From: Marsupella aquatica
Lineage: Eukaryota; Marchantiophyta
Direction of reading: 5' to 3'
NCBI GenBank assembly: GCA_973895155.1
Contig: OZ316892.1
Span: 6,324,001-6,388,000 of the forward strand
DNA: 64,000 nucleotides
Part shown: positions 12,268 to 25,500 of the stretch, piece by piece
How the letters are laid out: each line of letters starts with the position of its first letter
How positions within the stretch are numbered: the first letter of the stretch is position 1
The notes under the pieces: model-generated
The model's database searches: none
What the model was told of the DNA's origin: nothing
Seen by the model: the letters and a program-made list of their open reading frames with translations, nothing else
Program-made: the position numbers and the translations under genes

Positions 12268-12827
12268 GGGCAAGGGTAGGACAATGTGACAATTGACTTG
12301 GGGAGGAGGGAGGTTGGCATATTCTCTGTTTATTTGGCTTTTTGTAGTTTGACATCTGGTATATAGTTAGTAAGGAAGTCTTTTCGTTTGGTTTCGGCAG
12401 TGAGGTAGTAACCTGAGCAGCAGAGTACTCTCCATCCCACGATTTTCGATCTTGGCCTGTTGTTATGGTGCTGGAAGCGGATCGTGATGGAGACGACCCA
12501 CGCTTGCGATCATCGATCCACTGAAGCGGCGTAGCTTGCGTCATACGGCAATTCATTTCGTGCCTTGAGACATGTTTCCGAACTCCATTCACAAAAGCAG
12601 CTTTCATCGTGCATAGCAGCCCGCGACCGGGGACAATGCACGGTGGTGGACCGAACGACTAGGTGTCGTGCAGCCGGTAGAGCCGGCGCCAAGGTAGAGG
12701 CCTTGCCGATTCGGTACCGCAAGGAAATTAACTTGATAACTTCTATTTTGTAGCCATTCTGGAAGTATGGCATTGAACTGACAGCAGTTTCCTTGTCCTA
12801 TTTACTGTCTCTAGTCTAATTAGTTCA

Positions 12828-13111
12828 AAATCCAAAAGTTGTAGCTCCATCCTGTCACGACTTGTTTTGCATACCTGAGTTACTCTGCATCCAGTTTCGA
12901 ACTGAGTGCAAGACCCAAAAGTTGTAGCTCCATCTTTCTCGACTTGTTTTTGCATACCTGATTTACTGGACATTCAGTTTCGAACTGAGTTCAAGACCCA
13001 GAACGTGTAGCTCCATCCTTGCCCTGCTTGTTTTGCGGATCTGAATTTAATGTAGATCCAGTTTCAAAGTGACTTCAAGACCCAAAATTTGTAGCTCCAT
13101 TCTTTCCCTAC
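12828..13111. repeat. 83-84 bp tandem repeats upstream of an isochorismatase-like gene
   Basis: The phrase GTAGCTCCAT recurs at 12841, 12924, 13007 and 13091, a period of 83-84 bp. Each unit also carries a CAGTTTCGAACTGAG-like block followed by CAAGACCCA. About three and a half units are present. The last runs into the presumed leader of the isochorismatase-like sequence starting at 13134. Confidence 0.9.
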
Positions 13112-13133
13112 TTGCTCCGTCCTCATTTGTCCG

Positions 13134-13779
13134 ATGGCTCGTCATGAGGCTGCAATTCTCGACGCAACGAACCCTGCGTCTCCCTTATCCGTGGCTGCCG
13201 AGCGGACAGCAGTGCTGCTGCTTGACTATCACAAGTGGGGAAGCTGCCCTTGCTGCCGTGACGAAGGGCCAGAGTATGCGCGAGTGGGCAGCAGGTAATG
13301 GCATGTTGGTGGTCCACTGTCTAGTCGACATGAAGCAACCAATTCTTCCATCATTCAAGAGTGCGCAAAGATTCAAGCTCATGGCTGCATGGATGAACTC
13401 CCTAGAGCAACCTGATGCAGCAAACGAGCATCCCGACATCGCGTTCAACAGTGCCACGGGAGAAGAGTATATGTTCACTCGTCCTCCAGGCTACATCTCC
13501 GCTCTGAAGTCGCCAGATTTGGGGCCTTTACTGAGCGCCCGAGACATCAAATCCCTTGTCTTGTGCGGAGTTTCGACATCAGGGTGCATTCTTAGCACAG
13601 CTCGGGCAGCTGGAGATGAGGAGTACATTGTCACAATTATCGAAGACGCTTGTATGGACCCTGTCCCTGGATTGCATGAATCTCTCATTCAGAATGTGCT
13701 CCGATCCCAAGCTCATGTCACAACAGCAGCGCAGTTCCAGGAACAGTGGGTGAAAATGAAGACAGAAACAAGTTCGTGA
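13134..13779 (+). pseudogene. Isochorismatase-family hydrolase, frameshifted
   Basis: Isochorismatase-fold hydrolases use an Asp-Lys-Cys triad. The sequence opens with MARHEAAILDATNP and AERTAVLLLDYH (the family's N-terminal strand with the triad Asp). About 30 codons in, the homology jumps to the next frame, near 13226. From there it continues EAALAAVTKGQSMREWAAGN, MLVVHCLVD, MFTRPPGYISALKSPDLG and GVSTSGCILSTARAAGDEEY, which includes the nucleophile Cys in TSGC, then IVTIIEDACMDPVPG, and stops at 13777-13779. Residues usually found just after LLLDYH seem to be missing, so a small out-of-frame deletion is likely. A sequencing error or unusual intron is possible. The substrate is unknown. A partial second copy follows directly. 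Confidence 0.75.
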
Positions 13780-13987
13780 TCATTGTTATAGAATCTAGTT
13801 GTGATCTACTATGAATTCAGCTGAACTGAAGCATAGTAGGAAGCTCTTATTTGCTTTTGAGTCCTCGATAGAACTCTGCCGACTAGGTCATTGTGAATGA
13901 GTGAGAGCCTAGCATTTTCCATTTTGTTCCTCTTGGTTTTACTTTTTGGCCATGAACGAAATTGAGTCTCCAATCTCTTGTTGAACA

Positions 13988-14440
13988 GCGCCCGAGACAT
14001 CAAATCCCTTGTCTTGTGCAGCGCTTCGACGTCAGGATGCATTCTTAGCACAGCTCGGGCAGCTGAAGATGATGAGTACCTTGTCACGGTTATCGAAGAC
14101 GCTTGTATGGACCCTGTCCCTGGATTGCTCGAACCTTTCATTCAAAATGTGCTCCAATCCCAAGCTCATGTCACAATAGCAGCGAAATCCCAGGAGCAGT
14201 GGGTAAATATGAAGGGTAAATATGAAGACAGAAAGAAGTGTGTGACCATTGTCATAGAATCGAGTCGTAATGTAAGTTGAAAGCAATTCAACTCAATTCA
14301 ATAAGAACAGAGTAGTAAGCCATTATTTACGTGTGAGACCTTGATAGAAATCTGCTGAATAGGTGACTGTGAATGAATGAGAGCCTAGCATTTTCCATTT
14401 CTTTCCTCTTGATTTTATTTTTGGCACGAGAGTCTGCAAT
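13988..14440 (+). pseudogene. Truncated tandem copy of the isochorismatase 3' end
   Basis: The frame from 13988 to 14280 repeats the C-terminal third of the upstream copy: ARDIKSLVLC, ASTSGCILSTARAAEDDEYL, VTVIEDACMDPVPGLLEPFI and AHVTIAAKSQEQWV. It diverges at scattered positions and has a slightly different tail. The similarity continues past the stop into the flank, with GAGAGCCTAGCATTTTCCATTT shared near 13900 and near 14380. This was therefore a genomic tandem duplication with a period of about 453 bp, not a retrocopy. The copy has no N-terminal half and cannot make a complete enzyme. Confidence 0.8.
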
Positions 14441-15868
14441 AGTGCAATGCCTTTCGAGTAGCATTTGCTTCAGACTAGAGACGACGAATGACATTAGTCT
14501 ACTCAATTGCATTGTGTAAGCAACCTAGCACTCTAAACAAAAGGTTTGATCTTCCATCACCATGGTCCAGACCCCTTTCATGTTTTCCCCTTTCTTGGAC
14601 TTTCTTTACCCACAAAGGGATCGAAACCACTGGTGCAGAATTACAGTCCAAACATGTTTGCCAGAAGCATTCAAAGCTACAGAGTGAAGTAGGATCCTTG
14701 AAGCAAGGCACTCTTCTTCCAGCTTCATGACTGTTGGATCATTGACATTCTCGACTTCCAGGAGAATTATCACGACTCCCCACGTCTAAACCCACGTCGC
14801 TCTACTCATATCAACTAAACAATCAAAGACTCTTGAGATTAGTCAAAGAATCTTTTAGAGGATTCTTTAAAGAATTCGAGGCAATGACATTACTTGGCCA
14901 AGCAAAATCTCAAAAAATAATCACTGCCTCTACTTGCTGTCATGACTTTGGAAGCATTTTCGTAAAGAAGTGGATGACAAACAGATTCAGCTTTGATCAA
15001 AACTTGCAAGATCTGTTTCCCATCAATAGAGATTGAAAATGTCGATTGTGAAGGAAACCCATCCCTACGATAAAATCCGAAGATCACATCACAGACTCGA
15101 CCCAAGCCAATTCTGCTCGCCAAGGCACAGATCCACGTTAATCGTTACTAGGTGTCGAGGTCAGTAGTACTTTGACATAATTACGGTGCAGGTTATTTCC
15201 AGCTCATCCATGGACCATCGACACAATCTTCACTGACAAAGATGACTTGTGAGTTCAGTTCAGCCATTCTTGAGGTCATTTTCCCTTACAGTATAGATAG
15301 CATCTGGATTGATAGACCTGCTCTTCTATAGCATCACATTGCTAACTTAAGGTTGAAGGAAGCTGATCATAGGTGATCCACATAGTTTTGCACTTCTCTT
15401 CCATTTCTTGCCAATGAGGCATTCTGCTGCACGATACAACGCATGACAGAAATATTCTTAGAACAGTAGAGCTACGCGTTTAAGAACGAGGTGAAATAAA
15501 GGATGATCGCCAGGAAAACAGGTAACCTTAAGTTCTAGACCTTAGGGGACCTTAGGGCCTCTAGACAGATTCCCCTTAGTGACCCTCCTATGCGGTTTAC
15601 TCCTCAGCTTTGCCAAACTTTTCAGTCCTGAGCTTTACCAAACTTTTCACCCAGTAGGGTCTTTAGTTTGTTGCAAGTTTCTTAGTTTTTTGTTTGTGTG
15701 GGATGATCCTTGTTAGGCCTCTTTGGTCTTCTTGGGGTCTTTGCCTCCCCCCCCTTATTGGGTTCTTTTGCCTTTGGGACCATGTCTCCCGGTTTGGTGT
15801 TCCCGTCTTTTTGGCAGTGTGACATATATCTAGCACCCACATGAAACTCTGGTTGAGGTCTTGAGTTG

Positions 15869-16000
15869 GTTGTCTTGTTCTGCTCCAACAGAACTACCAG
15901 TGACTTAGAGCCAAGCACATCTACTTCTCTCATTCTCAGAGTTGTCTTATTCTGGTCCAAGAGAACTGCCAGTGACTAAGAGCAAACCAGATCTTGAAGC
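15869..16000. repeat. 72-bp tandem duplication
   Basis: Units beginning GTTGTCTT at 15869 and 15941 share TTCTG.TCCAA.AGAACT.CC and AGTGACT.AGAGC. The repeated LLEQNKTT-like peptide on the opposite strand is a by-product of this duplication. Confidence 0.8.
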
Positions 16001-16957
16001 CCTTCTGACATTTTTAGCCCCTATCTATTGTCAAGTGGGGGAAATTAAACTACAACTACCCCTATAAAGGGTTATGGGTTACTCATAGCTCTCATTGTAA
16101 AGAGCATACGTTCAGGAATGGGCTTTGAGCTCCACAAAAAGTAATGAGTGTCACACCTTTTATTAGCAAATGCTCCACCTTTTATGGTGATACACTTAAT
16201 GAGGGAGGCTCATATAGTGGTAGGTGTGGTTTAAGGGAACCAAACTGCAATAGTCTTTGCACGTAGACGATAGACAACACATGTGTTCAAGTTCAAGTGA
16301 GTGTCGGATGGGGGAACCAGGTCCAGGGTGAAGGTATAGTTGGAGGAGGTTAGCTCACGCAAATGACAAGCCTCCATGTGTCCACAAACCAATCACATGC
16401 CATACTGGGTTAGTCTAGTTGAGTTAAGTGAACCCCATATACAGTCAAGTGAGCTACCACACAACCATGTCTCTCTTGATAGGTCTTGGGTTCAACTATA
16501 GTGACTAACTGTTCCCTTTCATAGGGTTTCACAGATTTCCCCTTAAAAAGTTTTTTTTTTTTAAGTGAACCCATATACAAATTGGGGGCTGACCTGATAA
16601 TTAAATTAATTTTGGGGGCACATTAAATTCTACCACTTGGGGATATTATAGTAAGAAATGGAAGAAGGAAAGTGAATGTCTGATCGAGTGTTTCCTTTCT
16701 GTGCAAAGTTTGGCACATTTGTTACCAGGTGAAGTGGGTTACAAATGCTACACAGATGTTCTTTTAACAGTTCTAGTGATTACTTGCCAAAATCAATGGT
16801 CCAGCTAGATCTGATTGTACATACATCTAATGATAATAATGTGACCCTACAACCTTTTTTGTGACGCTGATGCTTCTCAAGGCACAATAAGTGCCACCTA
16901 CCAAAAATACAAAAGTAAACCCTAGCCTGAACCATCAAAGTAAATTGCTTTTTCAAG

Positions 16958-17045
16958 ACTTTGTTTGACCTCTTAAACTAAATTTATGTTATACTTTGTT
17001 TGACCTCTCAGAGTAAATTTATGCTAAACTTTGTTTGACCTCGAA
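16958..17045. repeat. 35-bp tandem repeat, three units
   Basis: ACTTTGTTTGACCTC recurs at 16958, 16993 and 17028. The first two units are followed by a TAAATTTATG.TA-type spacer. Confidence 0.85.
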
Positions 17046-17219
17046 AAGTGGATTCTGGACCTTTTTTTTTCAGCCCAACAGTTCGTTCTTCGGGAATAGT
17101 GCATTCTTATTATGGTCGTCCTTAGAGCTTACGTATTCTTGGTCCTTTCCTGCTATGGCGGTCTTCTCTGCTCTTTCCACCCTGTGTCGATGACCGAATT
17201 GCGCTTGGCACACGACGAG

Positions 17220-17465
17220 CACGAGACGGCCTTCTCTTCGATGCAAAACGCTGCAGCGTTGATGGTGGCGACCTGTCTAGAATCCCCTAGCGGCTTCAAC
17301 GTTTTCTGAATTCCGGAATAGGTGTGGTTTAGTTCTCCCTGGCTGACACGAGACCGTCTTCTCTTCGAAGTGAAAAGCTGGAGCGTTGATTGTTGCAACC
17401 TGTGTAGAATCCCACAGCTTCTTCAACATTTTCTGAACTGCGGAATCGGTTTGGTATGGTTCCCA
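17220..17465. repeat. 127-bp imperfect tandem duplication
   Basis: Two units begin CACGAGAC at 17220 and 17347. They share TTCTCTTCGA, GCGTTGATNGTNGC, GTAGAATCCC- or CTAGAATCCC-like blocks, TTCAAC.TTTTCTGAA and CGGAAT.GGT. The first unit overlaps the end of a 65-codon open frame (17112-17309), which I do not accept as a gene. Confidence 0.75.
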
Positions 17466-20400
17466 ACCTGGCTGACTGGCTGTCGAGGAATGAGTGAGTG
17501 AATGAATGATTGGAGATTTTGTACCGTTTTTGATTTCGCGATTTAATTGGACAGCGGCGTTTGAATGTTGTGCGAGTGCTTGATGTGCTCATGAAGCCGC
17601 CCCCGCGCTTGCTTCTTTGCAGGGAAAAGCACAAATCGTCGAGCAATTCTCCTCCGTGCTGTTGAGATGAAGTGCCACTGCCAGATATTGTAGAAGGCGT
17701 ACCGTTGGAGGAGGCGATCCTACTTCAAGTCGAGGGGCCAGTGCTTGATTTGCTTGCCGTCGTCTCTCTTCGTCCTGCTGCCGCAAACTGCTGGCGTTGT
17801 GTCTATCTAATTGTATTAAAAAGAGGCCCTGTTTACTATACGTATCTAGAAAGTGGGCCTATTAAACATCTCTCTCAAACACACTACTCGTCTCTCTCAT
17901 CCGACTATTCAGCAAGCGTTCTCTTGTTCTCCATTCCGTCTTGTGTTTGTTGGAAGCGTTCTCTCGGGTTCTCTCCGACTTTAATGTTGTCTTGTGGTCT
18001 TTAACGTCGGCGTTCCCTTTTCATAAACTGCCAGCATCCTCAAGAGTGTGAACTCTTCTCTCGTTCTATGTACCATCAGGGTTGGCAACTATTAGAGCAC
18101 TCTCTCCTCACTTATAGCGTAATTGTTCTCGCGTTCGGCCTTAAAATTTAAGCAGTCACTACAGCATAAGCGTTTTTCCGTTCTATCTACCGTCAGCGTT
18201 CTCTATACAGTATGTGCCGTTCTTTAATTTCGGCCATACTGTAACCTATCTTTGTAATTAGTATCTCGAGCGTCTATCAGATGAATAGCTCTCACTCTTT
18301 GTCGCTTTCAACTTGCATTAGCGTTTTTCAGCTACGGGTTGAAAGGCTTGTCGGCTCCGTTAGAAGGGCTATTGAGTAGGGACATGGTGTTTCTACTGTT
18401 CGTAATTGCTTTCCTCTTCTTCTTCTTTGTTAATCCGGCTAGTGTGGCGCCCGAGTAAGAATACGGCCTCGGCATGGGCATGATCGGAGAGGAGCTCACG
18501 GTTCCCCTCATCATCGCTTATCGCTCCCTCAGTTTTGCAAATCCACCAGGTCAATCGCACCCTGATCACTTGAATATTTCAGATTGAGCATGTAAACATT
18601 TTCCATGATCCAGGCTTATGTTTTCAGCATCTCATGAGGACAACGGAGTTCTAGTGTAGCATTCAGTTGCCCTGCTCGCACTGTCCTGAAAATAGCTGCT
18701 TTTGTTCGACCTTTTAAAAGCAATGTTTGTGTTCTTATTCTACAATCATTCCACCCTCAAGATATAAATAGGGATTCTACAACTTCGTCAGCTGAATTGA
18801 CTTCGAAGATTCAGGACACAAAAGAAAGCTGCTGAGCTGATGACAGTTTGAATGCGGTCTAATCATTCCGTGGTTTCCTGCAGACTTTGTTTTCATGGCC
18901 TCAAAGTCCATGAATTCATGGAAGACAGAGCAAGGGTGGCAGAAACTCAGGTGAGAGTCGTTTTTCTCCTAAGTTGCTATCTATGGTTCCCATCGTCCTA
19001 GTTGCAGTGCAATCTAGCTTGAATATCTTGTTTCTCATTGTATGGAGTCTTCCTGGACCATTGTAAGGGATTGTAAGCAAACGTATGGGCGCTTGGCTCG
19101 TGCCGGACAACTAGATTTTGGACTTTGGGGAGGATATTTAGAGAGACATTTAATTGAAGTCCTGACTTCGTTGCGGACTATTTCTGCAAAGACCAGTAAA
19201 CTGGCTAGTCACTCAAAAGCACTAATGCAGAGGTAGTGGGAAAGTTGGACAGCCTATGAACCCCAAACATTGAGAATATGAATTGCAAAAGGCCCATAGA
19301 TCTTAAAAGCAGAGGATCGTTCGTTTCCTGGCTTTTTAATGAACAGTCACCCCTGATGTGGGCCAACTCTATCCTAAACTTTGCCAACTATGTTCCTAAC
19401 ATGACCCCTGGATCGTCAAGAACTTTTGTTCAGTAGTGCATCACTTGTCATTGCAATGACCGGGCTTCATTTTGAACGATGCTCGGATAGACTTTCTACA
19501 TTGGATTGTAGAAGAATGCCGCCTACCAGTGAATTTTCTCCAGTTGGATTAAGATAGCTTATTGGACTTCATAGTCACAGCCTGTTGTTGTCAACTAGAG
19601 TAGAGCCCCTTCCTGGTGGTGACATCCTTTCGACATATGGAGGTCGTTCCGTCAACTCGGAATTCATGTTCCACTCCTGTCCCAAGTAGTGATTCAATCT
19701 TGTCTTGGATAAGGTTGTGATACCAGCATAGTTGTCACCTCCATATGCGTTTTTGATGCATGGTAAGTCTCTTCTTGAACATTGACCCGTATCAGTCTTG
19801 AATTCAAGAGCAGCTTTTTTAAAACAGTTCAGAGTATTATACCCGCCCAGACGCCAAGTGATAGCATCTCTGAACTCAACAGTCTTGTCTCTTCCTTTAC
19901 ATCCATAATCGGAAGGATTGAGTGACGGCTTAGTCTTCTAGTTACCTCGTTCCATCAGCCATTTTAACAAAGTTATCTTTTGAATCGATGGAACGATCGA
20001 GACTTTTTTTGACTTGTCTTAACCATACGAACTGCTTGACCTGGCAGATGAGCAGTTAGGTTGACATTTGATAGTATTGAAATCTAGAACCAGGAAGCTA
20101 AATGATAAGAGAATCTAACTCACAGGTATGAAGAAGTGCAAATGTACTAGGCTAATTAGCTCATTAGGAATATGTACTTAGTCTAATGTGGAGAGGCTGC
20201 AGTCTCTGAAGGTTAACCAAGTTGTCTTGCTTTCTTTTCCCAATGGATGGTTAGGCGCTGTAGGGTATGTTGCGACACTGCCCATAAAATCATCAGAAGT
20301 ATTGATTCTGTACCGGCCATTGTAAGTAAAAGCAGGAGTGAGCAAGACACCGTAGGGGTGGGATTGTATTGAACAAACTAGCGACGTGATGAGCTTTAGC

Positions 20401-21040
20401 AAACTATATAATCCTGCCCTGCTCAATTCCGCAACGGGTTTGTCAAGCTATAGTCACACAGTTTGTGAACTCTCTAAGGACCAAAACACCAAGGTGGCAG
20501 TTGCGACCTTATCCAAGACAATGACGAATACTTATTTGTTGACAACTATAATGATAAGAATGGAAATAAATCATTGGGGTAGATCCCCTGCTTTTGGTAC
20601 ATATTTTGTGAGAAGTCGAGCATATCTGCGTCCGAACGAAAATCTCCTGTAAGGAAGCAGTCTATCTTTTTGGCCATTAACTAAGCCTATGAGTTGTTCA
20701 GGCAATAGTGGTAGTCCTGATTTTATTGAATGACTTGTCGGAGCACACATTACTGTCAAAGAAATTTACTGGAGGCAATGTCTGAAGGCGAGAGCCAAGA
20801 TCTCACCTCATTCTTGGTGTCTTCTTATGTTCTATTGTTCAAAGCTGTCATCCTCTGTTGTTGAACCCAGTTATGTGGAAACACACAAGGGATCCATTGG
20901 AGAAGTGAAATAGGATCAATGGTAGCGTCGAAAGAGAAACTATGAAATAGTCGTCATCTGGCATTGGGAGCATAGAGCAAAACTCGAGTCAAAGCGTAGT
21001 TTTTAGGATGAGGGTGGCAGTGAAGTAGATGGCATCAGTG

Positions 21041-21435
21041 TTTTCTGAAATTTCTATTTCACCATTGCAATTCCTCATCGTCTTTCAGCACTGCTCAAAG
21101 AACTCCGAAGTTTATTAATCAATCAAAGTTCATAGAGCAGCGCACAAAGCGTCAACGAAAATAGATGGCGTGAGTCTTTTCTTGAATTGCTATTTCACCA
21201 TTGCAATTCCTCGTCGTCTTTCAGCACTGCTCAAAGAACTCCGAAGTTTATTAATCAATCAAAGTTCATAGAGCAGCGCACAAAGCGTCAACGAAAATAG
21301 ATGGCGTGAGTCTTTTCTTGAATTGCTATTTCACCATTGCAATTCCTCATCGTCTTTCAGCACTGCTCAAAGAACTCCGAAGTCTATTAATCAATCAAAC
21401 TTCATTGAGCAGCACACAAAGCGTCAACAAAATCA
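21041..21435. repeat. 136-bp tandem repeat, three units
   Basis: CCATTGCAATTCCTC recurs at 21062, 21198 and 21334, exactly 136 bp apart. The units also share CTTTCAGCACTGCTCAAAGA, TTAATCAATCAAA and CACAAAGCGTCAAC. The first two units are almost identical and the third has diverged a little. Confidence 0.95.
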
Positions 21436-22589
21436 CAGAAAGCAGTCCCCAAAGACACATCAATCAGACTCCTTGGACCTCCTAGCCAGAGACGAACTCG
21501 AATGGAAAAAAGTTGCTCCAGAGTCTATCAGCTCTTATATTCACTTTGAGTTTCTGGTGTACTAAAATTGCACAGCCCTCTTCTCCTTCAAACCTACAGA
21601 GGGGCAAGCCAGTCACTTCTTTTACTAGCAAGAAAAACCTGTGTGAGAAGTCGGCACACTTCTTGATCCACAATAGAGTGTAAGGAATGTGGCCAAATTG
21701 GGGCAGGTCTACTCTTATTTAGGCAAGGACCCAGGGTTAAGACACCTGCCTCATGTCAATGGAAACCATTGCCTCAACCCTGACTCCCTAAGTTCTGAAG
21801 AGTGGTACGATTACCTCACCCTCACTTCCAAAGTTCTGAGGAGGGGCACCATCACCTCAACCCTCACTCCCTGAATTCTCAAAGAGGGGTTGGTGCCCCA
21901 ATTGACCAGGGTAGCCTGTGCTGTAGTTTGCATCTCCCCTTGACCTTAGCACAACATATCATGTACAATGTAAATCATGATGGCTACAAGTATGACAACT
22001 GTGGGACTCTTAAAATGATTTCCTTCCACCGTCATGATCTGTTCACCTGGTCTGGGTATCCTTTGCTTGTAGCCTACTCCACCCTCCTTCTAGTTTTACC
22101 CATTTTGTTCCTCATAATACCTGTGATACCACCTTACCTTTGCACATATCATGACGTTCTAAAGTGGACCCTTGTTTGTTAGGTCTGATGCAAAACGTAT
22201 ATCTTTCATTTGGACAAGTAGGTAGTCCAGGCCTTGCCCTGCCACCTGGATATTTCCCTGTCACCCTAGGTTCTTGCAGAGTACCTTTCATTCATCCAGC
22301 CGTCTCCCTTGTCACCTGTTGTTTCTCCTTCCACACAGACAAACAAGTGGATAAACAAATAACACAGTATATTTCAAACTGCCATAAAAAAAAGGCGCCC
22401 AACTGGGAGACATGATATCACATTCTATTCCTAGAGCATTCACTTCCCTTGGGATGTCTCACATTTTGTAACATGTAATTGAATGAATATCTTATGTAAC
22501 TTATCAGATGTTTTAGACATAACATAATCATTTATATATGCCTTTGTTGGAGCACTGCACCCAAAATGCTTGTGAAGTGCTCCAACAAC

Positions 22590-25500
22590 CTAAAAATCAT
22601 CATCACTGCTATTATCCTCTCCGGTATCCTTTTGGTCAATGTCACCCGTCTCCAATGGCTCGTTGTCAGCATCCTCTAAGACCTGAAATATTCATTTCAT
22701 TCATTTCAGCCCTGTAGCTCTGTTTGCCATCGACTCTAACCCTCCTAAGATTGAGTGTTTGCAAATGATTTCAGATGGACACTCAAAAGGTTGCTTAATT
22801 CCTGCTTCAAATTTTCAGGAAGAATCCTCAAGCTGAAGGGGAACAGCCATGACTCCTTGATAGCATTATTGTACTGTCTCGAAAGAATGATTGGCAAGTT
22901 CTTAATTTCATGTTTATATGGAGCAAACATGAAGGCTAGGCATGAGGAGCAACTTAAATCTGGATCTAGGAGAACTAACCTCGGAAATCTCTGATCCGTC
23001 AGTGGAAGCATCAAAATCAGAAAGTCCCGGTTTGAAACCATCTTCAATTTGAAAAGCATCTTTGGTGCTTGTTTTGGTACGAGATCTTGAGCTGAATTTT
23101 GAATTCAGAATTGGGTTTGCCAAGGCTTTTAATCCACCATTAGTTGGCGTCATCCACTGCGTTGGTCCCTATCAGAGGCAATACTTCTGTTCATTAACCA
23201 AAGTTCCAATTCTAGTCTCAAACTTAATTACATATACCCAAAGCTCAAACATTTGGAATCACAGGGATGATTTGAATTTTTTTTAACAGTCCAGAACCAG
23301 CAAATAAGTTGTGGACTTTTTGCAGCAAATTATAATGCAGTATTTTGACAAGTTCTTGTCAACTCTGCACCACTACTGAGGTTTGTGATTGGTTAAGTGT
23401 GTGCCATTTGATGCGTTCTCATAAAAGTACCTTTGGGAGCCCCCTGGAACTCTCTACTGTCATGTTATATTGTGCGGGTGGCTGATCAGATTTGGCAAGA
23501 GGATCAAGAATTGTCTTGAAAGAATTGCCATCAAACCATTTCCAGAACATTGTTCCCTCTCCGTCAGAATCTTCTGAGCTCCCTTGATTAGGATTTGAAC
23601 CAGCCACTTCTTCTCCACGTAGTATGGAAAGTTCCTAATGAAGAAACACACAGGGGGTTATTCTCACAAGCTAATCATCAAGAAACCCAGGAATAGAGGT
23701 AGTAATGCGTCAATGTCTGTGCTTGATGTCGAAAAGAATGTTAAAAGTTCTAAGCTGTCCCATTAGCATAAACCTCTTCATAGAGTCGACGCTGCAGACG
23801 ACGCATGCGGCAATCAGCTTTGTCCAATATTTCCTGCTGCTCTTGATTGTGTCCTTCCATTTGTGATTGAAGCCATTGTAGATTGCAAGACTTTTTGGTA
23901 TATACCACAAATAATGCTTGCAGATCTTTTTGGAGAGCTTCATACTTGTCCATATATGCAGGCCTGCTCCGAGTTCAACACAAAAACATGCACGACTTGC
24001 ATTACCATCAACCTGGAAGCTCTATCCATTCGATTTGTTGCAATGTATTATTCAAAGTGTCTGATAAGGATGAGAGCTTTTGTGAAATAAGAAGAAATAT
24101 ATTTCTTCCTTTCAAGCCTTAAAGTGGACCACATTGCCGAGAGGCGACTAGCTCTTGGTTTTAATGTTAAACGATATTAGTAGGAGTAAATATCATCTTT
24201 AAGGATGGTCTCCCTGAGTGACATGTTTTGGATTTCTCTTATAAGGCTAATGGTGGCTTTAGTGTTGAACCATATTAGTAGGAGTACATATCATCTTTAA
24301 GGATGGCTCCCTTACATGTTTTGGATTTCTCTTACAAGACTAATAGTGGCTTGGAGAAAGGTTTGGAGTGATTTACAGTTGAGCAATATTTCAGAAAAGT
24401 AATTCAAGTACAGGAAGTAAATTACCTAACATTTTGAAGGGTAGAAAGACGCTCCTCACTCCTTTCCAGCTCTAGGCGTCGCTTATCAACTTTACTTTGT
24501 AACACTTCTTTGTCTTTTTTGACAGTTTCTTCATCTTGTTGAGCTGATGAAATACTTTCTAGCATGGTACTGATGGCTCCTTTCAATCCCTGTTCTATCT
24601 CATCCATGTCCATGTTCATCATAGTAGCCCGTGATCTGGATTCCTGTCAAGAGTGAAAGAGCTTCAACATTCTCTTTCTCAGTAACATTGCAGACATTTC
24701 AAGCAATTGCCCTCAATTTGTCCATATCAACAACTTCCTTTAATCTCATGTCATTTGGGTTTCCTGCTACGACAACTTTACAGTGATAGTCTGCTAAAGA
24801 ACATTGGTCAAAGTGTATATGAGGCTCACAAACTGGAGACATATGAATCATTTCAGAAAGCCACTTTAGTCTCAAACAAACCTGCATCATGGGTTCTGAG
24901 TCAAGTAAGTCACATAAGGAGCCTCCATGCTTTGAAATCTCATTCACAAGCAGTCTTGTAGCTTTGACATCAAAAGCCTTGATTGACGAGCCCAGCTCCA
25001 TAGTTTCACACTACCACACATCACAATTTTTCCATTATTTATTTTCAACATGTTAATTGCTATGGTGGCTGTCTCCTGCATTTCAGTGCCATAGAATGTG
25101 ATGCAAAAGTACAAATGCGAGCTACTAGATTTTTTCTGTAGATCTTACTAGTATGTCCCTTGTCTTTCAAATTTGTCTCTAATGGTTGGAGTTTATAAAT
25201 CCAATAAACACTTCCAGATGGGGGACAATAGCTTCAAATCTATATAAAGGAGGCAACTTTATGCATTCTTTGAAATTTTTGAAAAAGACATCCTTAAGAT
25301 ATGAGGCAGATTTATATTACAGAACAAACCTCTGATCTTGTGGCTGTGTTGGTTGCATTTTGCAACAATGAAGCAACTTTTAGGAGCTCTTTCACTGCAT
25401 AGCCATCTGCAGAGTACAAACGCCTTGGATTCAACTTTATTCTCGCGCCAGACAACTGAAGAGTGAGGATGTTGTTTTTCAGTCCAAGAAAACCAAAGGT

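Larger units (their letters stand above)
11365..12827. other. Intergenic region with short duplications
   Basis: No gene is supportable. The first part is probably the 3' UTR of the preceding gene. Two independent short tandem duplications lie at 12003-12081 and 12116-12267. Confidence 0.5.
14441..22589. other. Gene-poor interval
   Basis: I found no gene I can support in these 8 kb. They hold several short tandem duplications (15869-16000, 16958-17045, 17220-17465, 21041-21435). A splice-flanked short frame at 18899-18951 was noticed but could not be extended into a gene. Hydrophobic or basic short frames around 17.1-18.5 kb have no recognisable family. Confidence 0.5.

Noticed and set aside
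15682-15960. 92-codon minus-strand frame with repeated LLEQNKTT
   Set aside because: The peptide repeat follows from a 72-bp DNA duplication, and the remainder has no gag-like or other domain.
17112-17309. 65-codon frame with signal-peptide-like start (MVVLRAYVFLVLSCYGGLLC)
   Set aside because: Its second half is part of a 127-bp tandem duplication whose other copy is not open, so protein selection is not supported.
24699-24881. Continuation of the IFT38 exon frame past MMQ ([11 protein letters not shown]...)
   Set aside because: CLUAP1 similarity stops at MMQ and resumes at [16 protein letters not shown] after a CAG acceptor, so this is intron read-through.
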